64,000 nucleotides of DNA, from the NCBI GenBank assembly GCA_963678705.1, contig OY783205.1, positions 9,796,001-9,860,000 of the forward strand, written 5' to 3'. The notes beneath the pieces are model-generated. The model searched no databases, was not told the origin of the DNA, and was given only the letters and a program-made list of their open reading frames with translations. Below are positions 1-12,571 of this stretch, in pieces. The position numbers were made by a program, and so were the translations under genes. The number at the start of each line of letters is the position of its first letter. The first letter of the stretch is position 1. The stretch comes from Panorpa germanica. Its lineage: Eukaryota; Arthropoda; Insecta; Mecoptera; Panorpidae.

Positions 1-489
1 TAAGAATTAGGGATAAAAAATAAGGAGTTTGACAAATCATAAAAATCATCATAAAAATAAGGATATTTTTTATGGCAGCTCACCGAATCCGAGAATTTTG
101 TAACATCTATATTCATCACTAGAACCCACTACATTCACGCAGCGGTTTTTAGTTCGCATACGACATAATACACTCCCCGGAATACATGTAAAACAAACTA
201 AGTCGAAGAAGGCTGACACTGCAACAATTTGATTAACGAGAAGAAAAAAATAAAAATATTGGATGACTGACATTACAGAATCATTGCATCAACGAATTTT
301 CTTTCATTCTACATACACAATAAGCGTTTCTGATAAAAAATTTAATCAAAAAAATTTCAAAGAACTTAGTAAAAAAAATCTGGGTATTTATTCAATAAAA
401 CTACACCTTTTGTTTTTTAATTTATAAAAGGAACTATAGTCTAAGTTACGATAGTTCGGCGATGAGTCATGATTTTAAAAGTTCAGCTA
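1..489. other. AT-rich left flank with no firm gene
   Basis: The only candidate is a 67-codon minus-strand frame at 70-273. It starts with a hydrophobic stretch that could be a signal peptide (about residues 1-21, ending VAVSA), followed by a short tail with five cysteines. No introns, neighbours or homology support it, so it is noted and not called. The rest of the stretch shows no coding signal. Confidence 0.4.
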
Positions 490-1449
490 TTGACAACTGA
501 CCACTTTGGCCACGACGCCTGGTGGTCAAAAGAAGTACTAGTTCTGGTGTGCACTTGATACACAATTTTTATTGGTTTAGTATAAATTTTTTAACCGTAC
601 GGAAAAAATGCAAGTTAGATAAATTGTAGAGAATTTAAATGCGCATCTAGCCGTACTATTTTAAAAATTTAAAAAAAATATTTTACCATAGTTTTTGTGT
701 TTTTCTGTTTTTGACCTCACGTTTTTTTACCATAACTAGGCGACAAAATCAAAAAGTCCACGTTGTTTGTTTTACAACTTGTAAAACTTATTGTTTTAAA
801 CATATTTATACATTAGAAAAAAAAACACTTTTCATATAATTTTATGAAAAAAACGTGAAAAAACGTTTCGTAAATGTTGAAAATTAATTTTTGTTGGTCC
901 ACGTTTTTTCACGTTTTTTCATAAAATTATATGAAAAGTGTTTTTTTTTCTAATGTATAAATATGTTTAAAACAATAAGTTTTACAAGTTGTAAAACAAA
1001 CAACGTGGACTTTTTGATTTTGTCGCCTAGTTATGGTAAAAAAACGTGAGGTCAAAAACAGAAAAACACAAAAACTATGGTAAAATATTTTTTTTAAAAT
1101 AGTACGGCTAGATGCGCATTTAAATTCTCTACAATTTATCTAACTTGCATTTTTTCCGTACGGTTAAAAAATTTATACTAAACCATATACTTGTGTATCA
1201 CAACGTCACTGTTTGGATTATCATTATTTTTACCACATTTTATCAAATGTCCAGCTTGCAGAATTTTTTCTGCATTTCTAACAATTTTCTGAGCTGGATT
1301 TGATCCAACCCAGTGAAAAAGTTGGTTTAAAGAAAACATAAATAATTAAAATTCATGACACTAATTCAATGTAAACTTATGGTTAATTCTTTGGTTGCAC
1401 ACCAGCAGTAGCCATGTTTTTTAAGCCCCGCCTACTGGTCCGTTGTCAA
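490..1449. mobile_element. Fold-back DNA transposon with TA target duplication
   Basis: The outer ends are imperfect inverted repeats of roughly 65 bp that begin TTGACAAC, and TA flanks both sides (488-489 and 1450-1451). Inside lies a much better inverted repeat: about 573-870 pairs with about 899-1185 nearly perfectly, around a loop of about 28 bp. A short minus-strand open frame (1178-1339) sits between the right inner arm and the right outer end. A TA duplication would fit a Tc1/mariner-like or related DDE element, but the superfamily is not established. Confidence 0.7.
1178..1339 (-). pseudogene. Short transposon-borne ORF (53 codons)
   Basis: From ATG at 1337-1339 the frame reads MFSLNQLFHWVGSNPAQK and ends VVIHKYMV at a TAG inside the inner palindrome. 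The middle contains AEKILQAGHLIKCGK. The composition looks like real protein. The style vaguely recalls the region before a SWIM zinc finger in insect YqaJ/SWIM proteins, but this is a weak impression. It is probably an exon fragment captured by, or left over from, the fold-back element. Confidence 0.3.
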
Positions 1450-1451
1450 TA

Positions 1452-2190
1452 TAAAGCTACGACACATTAAAGAAAAGCATTGTCTCACTCTTATTACTGT
1501 AATATATATGGGAGTGAAAACGATAAAAAATTCACCAGTTGTCTGCTGTGTTAAGTATAGACTGATGCATAAACATATGTATGTGTTTATTTTGTAAACA
1601 AATTTAAATTTGTCACATTTATTTACTGCAATAGAACGAACTGTCAAATTTAATATCAAATATTATAAAATTTTAAGCATATAAGGTGTGAAAATGTTTA
1701 GATCTTTGAAAAGAAGAGCGCTGTGGTATTTTGAAAATGATGGAGCAACATTATTGCCGTTAAAATTTATAATATTGGTAAAGTTAAACATAAACATTGG
1801 ATTATTATTCAAATATTACTTAAAGCCGCAATAGAACTACAATTCTGGATTGGCTTGAATCCCAATTAGTCTGGATAAAAAGCGTGTAGTTGATGATGAT
1901 TTGGGAGTACCCATTTCTTCACAGAAAACATGTAATCGTGTTAAAGCTCAGTAGATAGATGTAGATGGATTTGTTAAAGATGCCGTAATTATATCGTAAC
2001 AAGGGATTAATTTATGAGCAGAATTTTCAATGCAAGAATATATTTAGATGTATGCACATAAAAAGTATTTTGAAATATTAATTATTTGCAACCTAATTTT
2101 AGTGCAAAATGCGTCACTAATATTTTAAACAAAGTGTCAGATATTGGATTACCATGATATTAGTCAGATATTGGATTACCATGATATTAA
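1452..2190. other. No gene seen; degenerate AT-rich sequence
   Basis: Short frames only, with no recognisable protein. A 22-bp direct repeat, TCAGATATTGGATTACCATG, occurs twice around 2136-2182. Confidence 0.5.
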
Positions 2191-2194
2191 TGCG

Positions 2195-2460
2195 GAATGG
2201 GCCTATGTTTTAATTTCTATAAAACTGTACTATATATTGATAAAGTTGGTTACTAGAACCTAAAAGGTCCAATTATTTTTTAATAGCTCCTTATATTTCA
2301 GGAGATATTAACAATTAAAAAAGTCATTTTTTCTCTTTAATTATTAAAGTGATTCAACGTTGTACACATTCTAACTGCAAGTGACATCTCAAGCGCTAGT
2401 TGCCATCTCTTTTATACAACAGAACGTAAACTGAAATAAATCCACATATTGAAGTCCCGC
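2195..2460. repeat. Dispersed repeat, family F1, copy 1
   Basis: Contains the family core TTAATTTCTATAAAACTG followed by a TATATTGATAAAGTTGGTTA-like stretch and, further on, a block around GCCATCTCTTTTATACAACA. Related copies lie near 8554-8830, 24459-24570, 53300-53560 and 55225-55400. No coding capacity or clear terminal inverted repeats were seen, so the class is unknown. Confidence 0.6.
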
Positions 2461-2558
2461 GGATTACATTGTTGAATTCGTCATCCTTTTCTTCATATAA
2501 TTCAGTGTCATGTCGACTAAATAACGTGTTGTGCATTATGACTTAAAACTTTAAATGT

Positions 2559-2815
2559 TCAAGTACATTCATTAAGGTTTTGAGCATTCCAAAATCTATT
2601 ACATGCAGCATTTGTGTTACAACAATTATACTCTAATAAAGCTTGTTCAATACATTTCTTATGCTTCACGAAAACAGTAATCATATTCGCTAAAGAAGTC
2701 CAACGTGTTTTGCAATCTAAAATTAGCTTTTTGATGTGTCCGAACTCTGGCTTGATTTTATCTTGTAAAATTCTATTTCTATTAGATTTAAAATACTTCA
2801 CCACCTTTCGACTCG
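2559..2815 (-). pseudogene. hAT-family transposase fragment
   Basis: The minus-strand frame contains LILDCKTRWTSLANMI followed by KHKKCIEQALLEYN. This matches the region of hAT transposases where a conserved CxTRWNS-type motif precedes the helical core. Only about 85 residues remain. At its upstream end the frame runs into an unrelated GC-rich patch. There is no BED finger and no complete catalytic core, so this is a relic. Confidence 0.6.
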
Positions 2816-2819
2816 GATT

Positions 2820-3480
2820 CGTCGGGCCTTCCACCCAGATCCTGGGTCCGGGTTTAACGCCATTACCCGGCGGGTCCGGGACCGGCTTGGGTCGGGTACA
2901 GAAACTCTAAAGGTCACATACTGCACTCGCTCTGGAAACACTAGATTGAAGAAACTATTTTTATAATAGTCTTTCACCAACAGACGTAAACTTACAACAA
3001 AATGTTGATATTTGAATTGTTTATTTATTATTTATAATTTGATAATATATAATATAATTATTGTATAAACTAACTATGTTAATTGTATATAAACAATAAT
3101 TACAATCACATTTTGAAAAGTGAATAAATAATTAACAGTAACAACTGTTAAATAAAGTTACAAGTTCTATAACAAGGTAATACAAATATTTCTTTTATTT
3201 TAAACAAGTACATAACAAATAAATAACTATAACGAACTTACTATCAAATCACTGGCCAAAATATTGACACATTATTAATTTTAAAAATGAATTCTTATTT
3301 ATTATAGCACAGAAACTAGTCGTAATATTTAAAATGGTTTGAATCTCAGATAGATATCAACAGATGGCACTTTACCATAACAAAAACAAATTTATTAAAT
3401 TATAGTTCATATACAATTAATGAATTTTACCGCTAAATATTTTAATAATACATCGATATAATATTGTTTTTGTCCCGGTA
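2820..3480. other. GC-rich patch followed by AT-rich syntaxin 3' flank
   Basis: About 2820-2905 is strikingly GC-rich, with repeated GGGTCCGGG/CCCGG-type motifs in an AT-rich background. The remainder up to 3480 is AT-rich and non-coding and probably contains the 3' UTR of the minus-strand syntaxin gene. Confidence 0.4.
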
Positions 3481-3483
3481 AAG

Positions 3484-6400
3484 CTACCTTTTTAATTGGG
3501 AAATGAGTATTACAGTTATGATCACTCCTATTAAGACGGCTATTGCTATTAAGATTAACATTTTCCTTCTAAATTTAGCTTGATATTGAGCAGCCTTTAT
3601 CAATTCTGAGTTACCCTGTTCGACATTCCCACTTGCTGCCTCTATGCTACCTTCAATAGAGTCTGAAAGTAAAGTACCTTAGTTAAAACTAAAGAACCAC
3701 AGTCAATTATGTAATTAAGGTGCTAGGAAAAACTAAATAGCATACATAATGCTCTATTTGCACAAAGCACATTATTACCTAATTCCTCTTGTTGTTGATG
3801 CACCAGAGATCCTAACTCTCTCATAATTTGATTTACATCCAACACATCTGCTTCAATCTGCCGAACTCTGGCCTCCCGTTCAATCAACAACTCGTTCTGA
3901 AACTTCAGTTCATTGTTCTCATGCCGCTGCACCTGCACAAGTCGCGCCTGCTCTTCGGTTGTCTCACCTTCACCTTCCAGATCAATAGACACTTGTTGAA
4001 GTAACAAATTAGCCTTCATTTTATCTGCCACCAACTGAAAAATATTACAAAATTATAATAAAAATTCAACAATATAAAAAAAAATACATTTGGGTGGTTT
4101 ACATACCTTCTGCATATCCGAGTATCTGGCGACGGCATCTTTAAAATCATTTGTAAGTTTTTCGACTTGTAATTTCTGTTGTTTATCTCCTCGTCGTACC
4201 ACTACTGTCAGCCTATGTAGATCTTTACTGGTTGCTGAGATAATCTGATTCGTACTGAGCTGGGTAACATGGCTGAAAGAAGAACATTAATATAAATTCT
4301 AGAATTACGAAATATTTGAAATCATTTCATTAAAATCATTAAATACATTTAACTTCATTGTGTAGTTTGCATAATCATAAATTCTATGAAAGTGTTATTT
4401 ATATGTTTTATATATGTTTTCTGACTCATCCTCAGATGTCTTTAGTTTTAATTAGTCACTATATTAATGACGTAGTTTCCAATTAATATATGTGACAATA
4501 TTCATCTGTTATGCGCATTTATTATGTGGTTGTTAAATAATTATATTCTTACGAATAAATTGCATTCTGTTTTATTACAGATTCCAGTCTGTGTTTGTAC
4601 ACACATGAAATGCGTGACTGTAAAACTAATTCCAGTAATATTACCTTTTTCTTAAACAAACTAACTATCTGAATTAGTATCTGATTTTGTAGAACTATCA
4701 TAAGACTGACCATGACAATGACAAAAGACAATAAAGAAAAGCAGAACGACAAAAGAAATACCTATTTTTATAATCATAGGGCCGTTTTTAGGCAGTTATA
4801 TACCATAATTAAAATTCAACCTAGAAAATGGGTCTTTAAATTTTAGTTTTGTCAATACCTACCTACCATAGTTTTGACCTACCATAGCATTTTGCTTGTT
4901 TATGCTACAGTTATGAATAAGTCTCAGGTAACTGAAAATTGAAAGAACGACTTGACAGAAACCCATCTTCGTAACACAATTCTGCATACACTATCGATTA
5001 TTTGTGATTTGTGACTGAATTTACGGCAAGTTGTTTGTGAATCGTAGAGAGTAACAACTGTCCTAACGTTTATGGAATTTTTGGAATTTTCAATATTTTA
5101 TAGCGTTGTTCAAATATAAAACGATCTATTTTCTACAGAGGAGGTTTGTCACTACATATTCATCAATATGTCAAGCGGGTCAGTATTATCATTGTCAACT
5201 CACATAAAAAATAAACCAACAGATAGCCTTATCTATAAATGCATACGTGCAGATATCTACAGTACCGTCCATTGCGGTTGGTGTACTACTACTAAATGTA
5301 CGTTAAATAAAGGCAAATACCCCAAAGAGGAGAAGTTACTAGCACACAACTTACATTATGACTACAGCACAACACGACTACAAGAAAAAGCAGTAAATTT
5401 TACAACACCATAAAAACTCTCGATAATCCATTAATACATCTGGGGCAATACACACACGACAGCCTACCCTTCAACATCAAATACAGATTACCAAACGACA
5501 CAATCCTCTAGGTGCATGCTGCACAACATACACATATTTCCTCATATTTTTTTATATATCAAATTTCACCATAGCAAATTAGGGTTTTTTCCTATACAAC
5601 CACGTTTCCTATACAAACACACAAGACAAAATAAAATACCAGATATCAACTAAGAATATCGATAATGCGTATTTAGGCTCAGGCCAGCCACCATACATGA
5701 GAATAAGACATATTGTAATTAATATTAATTATTTAATAATACTCGATTAAATTCGATATCTTTGAATTTGAATTTGAAGGCAGAAGTAACTTAAAACTAT
5801 ACTAAAAAAAATTTGTCGGAAAAATGCTTGGAAAAGACGCCTCTATCTTAGGCTAATGCTGCACTGCGCAAAAAATTAGCGCGGAAATAATAATATAAAA
5901 TAAAATTAATAATTCCTGTGCAACATTTAAATCAGAAGAGTGCATGTATATTTATATGATTCAATGTATTACAAAATTACAGGCTTATTTCCGCGCTATT
6001 AGTGTAAAAAAAAGGCGTCTAAAGCAGTTTTTCGACTAGAAAGTAACTATGAGTGCTTATTCATTGACTTAAGACAGCATAAAAAATTGATCCGTGAGAC
6101 ATGTAGTTTATAAATTTTGTCGATTTTTAATTAACAACATTACAAGAGGAATGACCACCATCGAATTTCCTCGCTTTTGTATATCAACTGTATTATTTCA
6201 CACACATTTCACAACTCTTTCTATACATTACCAAATTATCTAAGTAACATATATCTTTTTCGTATAAGTTGTACATGATAATTTCTCTACAAACAATGTT
6301 TTCTAGTCAAGAAACTAGAATACCTCTTTAATATACCGTGCTGAATTTTTCCGGAGTGGGCACTGTCTCCTTACTAATATTTTCATGGAAATATACAAGA

Positions 6401-8336
6401 TAATTAAAGTTGATACATAACAAGTTAAGAGATGTGATTGATATGTATTATTACTCAAATTCGCGTGACAATTGGCCACAGCGACAGTAGTATGTTGTGT
6501 TGTACGATAAACGTTTAATTCAAGGTTACAACGACTAACGTAAACACCATGACTCATTGTCAGAACAAGTTCATCTCCTCTCTCTCTCTTCGCCACCGGC
6601 TTAATCATATACAGTTACAATATTTTAGAACTGTTTGTAAACAAAGTCATTTATCTTCTACATTTTATATTGTAGCGAAATGATCAGTCTAAATAATCTT
6701 TCAAATAATATGTATATATAATTTATTAAAAAAAAATCTATACAAGAGAAAGATAAATGTTGCCTTCATTAGTATGAATATTTTTGTGCTTTATTGTAAA
6801 ATGACTACAAAAATTATTGCAACAAATAATAAACCAGTGTGTTCTGAGAATCATAATATGTAGAAGTTAGATTTATAAGCATTTTACATATTCTTGCATA
6901 TTTTGGCGAAAATAAATGTTTACTCGGTTTTATGCCTTTGACGCATAATTTAATTATTATATTTTATGTGATAACGACTCGATTTATTTATTAACTACTA
7001 TTTATTTTGGGTGTTTATGACTTTATTGAAGTTTTTAAAATGTACTTTGAGCCAAATGATTCAATTTGAGTAACTTTTATTTTGCAATTTTTTTTTTTTG
7101 CCTATTTGACGGAAATGCATATTTGAGGATATGTTACCAAAAATGCTTATTTATCTAGTTTTTACATACTTTAATTTAATTCTTATATTTTAGCAGTTCA
7201 TAACTGTATTTAAGGAGGTATAGGACGTAAACGTAAATGATGAAAACGTCGTGAAATTTGGAGGGTCGATACAAATAGTTAAAATACATGCTGTCTCAAA
7301 ATTTTAGAGACCTAGGGTTCATAGTTTTCTTTTTATACATGATTAAAAATAGTCATTTTACATACAAATCATAATTTTTAGCTCAATTTCACCACATAAT
7401 ATAACTTTTAACTATAAAAAAATGGTGACACGGCTTTCAAAAACTAGGTGTATATAAAAGAAACTTTTCTGTAACTATTGCAAACAGAAAATTATCAAAA
7501 GGATACCTATATACGAAAATAATTAAATAAAACCTTTAAGAAACCGTAAATGTGGGTTATAAGCCGGCAACGTTGCAAATGCCAATTTGAGCGGGAAATT
7601 CAAAATGTCAATAAATATTATATAAAATATAACAATTTATTTGTCAGAGAACGAAATCACGCATGCGTCAACACACGTAAATTTACAGCATTGCCAAATT
7701 TATTACTCCTTTTTCAAAATATTTAATTTGAATTTAAATTGAATTAATATAAATTTGATATTAATTATAGGTAATTTTTCATTTATTAAACTACTATATG
7801 CATAAAAAAATCATTTTAACAAGCAAATAGCAGTTGAAATATAGACAATAGAAAATTGAAAAATTCATTTTCAAAGATACAGTCCCAATATTTGCTCGTC
7901 CCTCATGTACTTCGTATTTTGCATTTCGTATTACCGAGAAATAAACTTTTTGCATTGACGGATTTTGTACCTCCTTAACTTGCATATTTTCTAAAAATAA
8001 GTGCACATATTTTTCCATATAAATCCGGGCCTAATAATAATCAATAATTTACTCCTGCCAAATTATAGACAACTACAATACTTACACTTTATCTCTGAGC
8101 CCCTGATTGTCTTTACGTGTACCGATATTCTTCAAGAGACGCTCCAGGTTGCGCCACGAGCTATTTACCGTGTATATATTTGTTGTTATGTTTTCACTAA
8201 GGCTATACAATTCTGTGGGGCTAAACCCAGCAAACCCCACGTCGGGCATTCCGCTGACGTCTTCTCCGAGAGGCGACGTGTTCGTGGCGCCGTAAGACCG
8301 ATGTGAGCTGCCCGCTGCAGACAGTCCCCTCGACAT
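3484..8336 (-). CDS. Syx7: Syntaxin-7/12-like endosomal t-SNARE, complete, four coding exons
   Basis: The exons, in gene order, are 8336-8086, 4272-4107, 4034-3779 and 3484-3662 (stop at 3484). They join in frame to 283 residues with GT-AG introns throughout, which is the usual length for this family. An Habc-type N-terminal bundle covers about residues 38-140 and includes GFSPTELYSLSENI. The SNARE helix lies at about 190-250, with an IMRELGSLVHQQQEELDSIE core. A single C-terminal transmembrane anchor follows a basic FRRK (about 262-280). The family acts in early/late endosome and lysosome fusion as a Qa-SNARE. A 3' splice site (AACCAG) lies directly upstream of the ATG, so a 5' UTR exon must exist further upstream and was not located. 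Assignment to the Syx7/12 group is firm; the exact orthologue is inferred. Confidence 0.9.
4273..8085 (-). other. Large first coding intron of the syntaxin gene
   Basis: A 3.8-kb intron bounded by GTAAGT at 8085 and TTTCAG at 4275-4273. It holds a small MITE (about 5833-6024) and several unrecognised short open frames (5168-5413 plus, 6315-6608 minus, 7794-8018 minus) with no domain or splice support. Confidence 0.7.
5833..6024. mobile_element. Small MITE inside the syntaxin intron
   Basis: Imperfect inverted termini carry GACGCCT and, further in, TTAGCGCGGAAATAA on the left. The reverse complements (TTATTTCCGCGCTA and AGGCGTC) lie on the right. There is no coding capacity. Exact ends and target duplication were not resolved. 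Confidence 0.5.
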
Positions 8337-8553
8337 CCTGGTTAATTGAAAATAAAACTTTATTATTCATCTGCTCATTATTATTCAACGAATTATAAAG
8401 AGAAATAAGAGTCTATCAAACTCGTTTGTAAAGTCTATTGATAAGTGTTATCATTATCGTGCTCATTTTATATATCAGTTGACTATCCTTTACTATCAAA
8501 CTTAGTGTTTGCCTTAACCTATCAATTTGATTATTATTTAAAAGCGTTGTAAA

Positions 8554-8830
8554 AATGAATGGGATTGTGAACCATATCTTAATTTCTATAAAACTGTGCT
8601 ATATATCCATAAAGTGCTAAATATTCAATTATTTTTTGATAACTCACAATATAGCAGATATTAACAAATAAAATAGACATTTCTGGCTCTGGCATAAAAA
8701 AGGAGTCTGCTTGTCACGTCACAACGGATACCTACCATCCTTTGTTCTATGAAATGCCATCTCCTTTAAACAACAGAATGTATAATGTCAGTGTCTGCAA
8801 ATGCCATAAAGTTTTGTATTATGATTGTTG
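8554..8830. repeat. Dispersed repeat, family F1, copy 2
   Basis: Carries GGGATTGTGAACCATATC, then TTAATTTCTATAAAACTG, then a downstream block with GCCATCTCCTTTAAACAACA, in the same order as copy 1. Confidence 0.6.
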
Positions 8831-10399
8831 TGAACAAATTTTTTTTATCATAATCACTTAATTGTTCTGCGATCTCATATGCAGGCGTAATACGAGTTTA
8901 TTATTTACGGGGATAATATATAAGAGTATATAAAGTATATTTATCTATATTTCAATAAAAAAAAAATATAAAAAAAACACTAAAAATGAGTTCACAAGCG
9001 CATTAAAAAAAGAAGAAATTCCTTTTTATTAGAATCGAATAGGCCATAAAACGAGTGAAATCTTGTAAAATAACTAGTTTAAAACTGCAACACTCTGACC
9101 ATGTAAAAGGAGGGCAGAACTGATTCTTTGCAGAGCCCCGATTTCTTTCGATTAGTGTCTCCCAAAAACAATATTTATAAAGGTAATGATAAGGACTGCG
9201 TACGTGATGAAATTGAGAGGATTTTAGACTATGCCCTCTACAAACTATGAACTCTGACATAGTACTAAATACTAGGTAACCGATAGTGCGTATTAATATG
9301 CCCCTCATATATTTGATACACTTGTTCTGTGTCAAATGATTGATTATCAATGAGACATTCAACACTGGTAGTTGCTGAATATTACTGTAATAACGGTAGC
9401 ACCCTCAAAAAAAAAATTTACAATAATTTTTACTAGAGCAAGTTAGCACAAAGCTATTATGTGTAAATTATGTATATGTGTAACAAATAATGTAAATTAA
9501 ATTATGTACGAATTTGTTTGTACATTTAAATTTTGCTGAACACTTTTGGAAAAGAGAATTCAGTAGATTCTCAAAACTCAAGGGAACTTTAATTATTCTT
9601 ATAGAAATAATGATTAAGTAGAGAGTATCAGTACACAAATTCCAATTTCATTAGCATACTCTTACATTTGTTAAAGATTCAATTGAATTAATTTTATTTT
9701 ATTATTTCAATGTTTAATTTGATATTAAATTTAATATAAATATAAATGTTAATATTTAAAAACATTATTTTATTTATTATTATTCTTTAAGAAATATGGT
9801 GCATTCAAATAAAATATGTATGGTATGTATGCAGACAGACTGAAGCAGAGTTTACACATTTAAACGTCTGGACATCTATAAATACCGGCTTTAACAACAA
9901 ACAACAATTAAGTTTAATGATAATAGTATATATTGCTATAAACTATCCAGAACATTTACTACTATAATATTATACTAATATACTATTTGCCTATTATCAT
10001 TATTTATTACCCATTATTAAAGTACCTATTTTCTACAATTATTAGTTGTAATACTTGTAATTAAAAGCAAACGGGGTCTCCAATTACTTGAAGATTGTTT
10101 ATTTGTAGAACATCTATGAACTGTATATAATCTACCTTTTCATATCTTTTTAATTTATTAATATTAATGTAGAACATATTAAGTTTATTGTGTGAAAATT
10201 TGAAGTCGATTGGAGTAAAACTGTCGGAGATATAGAGTTTTAAAAATCTTCACCTCTCTGATATGGTTTTGTCTTTCTTTGAAATTGTTAAACGCATTTT
10301 TCTGACACTTAGCTTTTTTATAGTCGGTGCCGCTGTCCAATATTTTTTTTTAATTTTAACATATTTTAAAATAACAAAGTTTCTGATTTCTTTCATGAA

Positions 10400-10690
10400 A
10401 AATCGGTATTTTGACTTCTAAATGATGTAGTGATGAAGTAATTTATTGAAAAATCAATGAAGAAAAAAAACTCGACAGGGCTATCTGCAGGAACTTGTCA
10501 ACTAATTAAATCGTTTTGAGTGGCAAGGAAACTTTTTTTTGTGACGTCTGCGGAGATTCAGTATCAATTCCTAATTTCTTGATATTTATTTATGAAAATT
10601 TCACAAAGCATTCTTTAAATGTAATTTTATCATGAAGTAATTATAGAAATAATTATATATTAACTATGTCGTCAAAAAACATTAACATTA
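10400..10690. repeat. Interspersed repeat F2, uninterrupted copy
   Basis: Shares GGTATTTTGACTTCTAA, a CTGCAG block, AACTAATTAAATC, TGTGACGTCTGCGGAGATTC and ACTATGTCGTCAAAAA with a second copy at 20470-20545/21679-21895. In that copy a 1.1-kb MITE has been inserted between the CTGCAG block and AACTAATTAAATC. The class is unknown. Confidence 0.55.
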
Positions 10691-12571
10691 ACATCGAAAA
10701 TATGCCTTTTTTGTACCCTTTTCACCTTACACATGCCACAGCCCCTAAACAATCATAATTTTGACTGATAATTACCAAAAAGAATTCGTAAAATATTATA
10801 TTATTGTTAACCGCTTTTGTTAAATCACTATCTCAAGGCAAGATAAAACAAATTTTTGAATTTTCTTTCATAAGAAAATAAAATTATTTTTTAGCCGAGT
10901 CGCTTATGTGTAGATGAATATCTCGGGCAATTATAGTCAGTTTTAATTTCAAACCTAGGTAGAACTTGAAGCTGACTTGACTAGAAGTTGATACTAATAT
11001 TCTATTTAAAAACAAATACAAAATAAGTATTACTAATAGCTACAAACGAATCGAAATCGACCATTCTTTTAAGCTCTGACGACGGTGTAACCCTAAACTT
11101 TTACATACCCTGTGAAATTATTTCATAACGTTCGTTCCCGTTTCCGTTCAATTTAGACAAATACTATAACACCACGTTACAACAAATATATTATGTTTAT
11201 GAGACTAACGTTTTAACAATATAATCAACAATTGTATTAGCTAGGTCAAAAAGGTCAGAAAATTTATTTTATTAATTCCATCATCTGTCAACAATGACTT
11301 AGCATATAAAAATATATGACTTATATATGAAATATTATTTAAGATAAAATGTTGCACAAATAAATTGTAGATATATAATAAATTATAATGACGTAACTGT
11401 TACAGATAAATATGTCAGCACAAAGAATTATTTGGCGGTATTTTTCACAGCCATTGTTACAAAAAAAAAACACATAAAAAACTACATTAAATTCATTACA
11501 CAAAATGATTGCAACTATTTTAATTAGAAATTGGATAACACATTTTACTGTAAAACATTTTTACTTAAAATTGAATTCATATTTCATTTGTATAAAAGTT
11601 TTAATAAAAACTTTAAACAAATACAACTAAAGAGAAACAGTTATGTTGTGATAACAAAAAGTTTATTAGTAATGAAAATACTAATTTTTTTATAAAATGT
11701 AAGGAATCTCTTACTTTGGATTGTATACAGACAACCAGAAATAACGTGATATCGTTAAATATGATAGATAGATAATAGTTTTTTGTGTACTAAATAATAA
11801 AATTAACTTACATCTCAAAACGATCTTATTACAAAATGTAAAAGTTTATACGTAAAATTATAACATAAGAAGAAATCTTAATATAAGAAAACCTTTTCGT
11901 CATTTATGTATCTTATATATTGAACTATAGTAATAATATTAAAATTAACAATAAACAGAATTGCACTTAATAAATGCAATTGAAAAAATGATGTCATGTC
12001 GAACAATGACAATAGCAATTAATTAAAATGCTTGAAGTAATAGTTAAACGAATGATGTTTGAACTGAGTATTATTATAATATAGTATAATGATTAAACTT
12101 ACTTGAATTAATGTTGGTTAATGTAAAATTCAGATTTAATTTGCAAAAAAAAAATTAAATTGATAGAACTTTACTGTCTGAAAGTACGATTTTTCTAAGT
12201 TCATTGACAGTTTACTGGCTGGGACTATCGGCGTGACTGTAGATTTTGACATCAGCTGTTATTTAGTCAAAAGAAAATATGGTCAACAGAGAAAAAATAT
12301 TTTGATTTTTGAAAACTCTGTAAGTTTAATACAAATAAAAATATTAATATCGGTGCAATACTTACGTTATATAATATTTGGAAATATATACAACAATACT
12401 ATAAATAGCAAAATATGCATGTTCTGATAAAAATAAATAAAAACATTGACTAAAAAGTTTTGATCACTTTACATATATTGAATTCAGAGTTCTGTCCACT
12501 TCTGTCATTTGATTGCATTTGATCAAGCACGTTTTCATTTCTGACTTGATTTTTAGCTCAAAGTTGTAAAA

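Larger units (their letters stand above)
8341..12571. other. Intergenic region between syntaxin and Elp4; no gene recognised
   Basis: AT-rich. It contains F1 repeat copy 2 (8554-8830) and an older repeat at about 10400-10690 that recurs at 20470-20545 plus 21679-21895. A 120-codon minus-strand frame at 9003-9365 has no recognisable domain. The unseen 5' UTR exon of the syntaxin gene and the promoter of Elp4 should lie here. Confidence 0.5.

Noticed and set aside
5168..5413. 81-codon plus-strand frame with several cysteines in the syntaxin intron
   Set aside because: Opposite strand within an intron, no homology recognised, composition close to background; probably chance or a transposon scrap.
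6315..6608. 97-codon minus frame in the syntaxin intron, considered as an extra exon
   Set aside because: The flanking syntaxin exons join in perfect frame without it, and it resembles no syntaxin segment.
9003..9365. 120-codon minus-strand open frame
   Set aside because: No recognisable domain, ends in poly-Phe from an A run, and nothing around it supports a gene.
12233..12427. 64-codon frame upstream of Elp4, considered as an upstream exon
   Set aside because: Elp4 starts normally at 12572 and is full length; the frame is low complexity.
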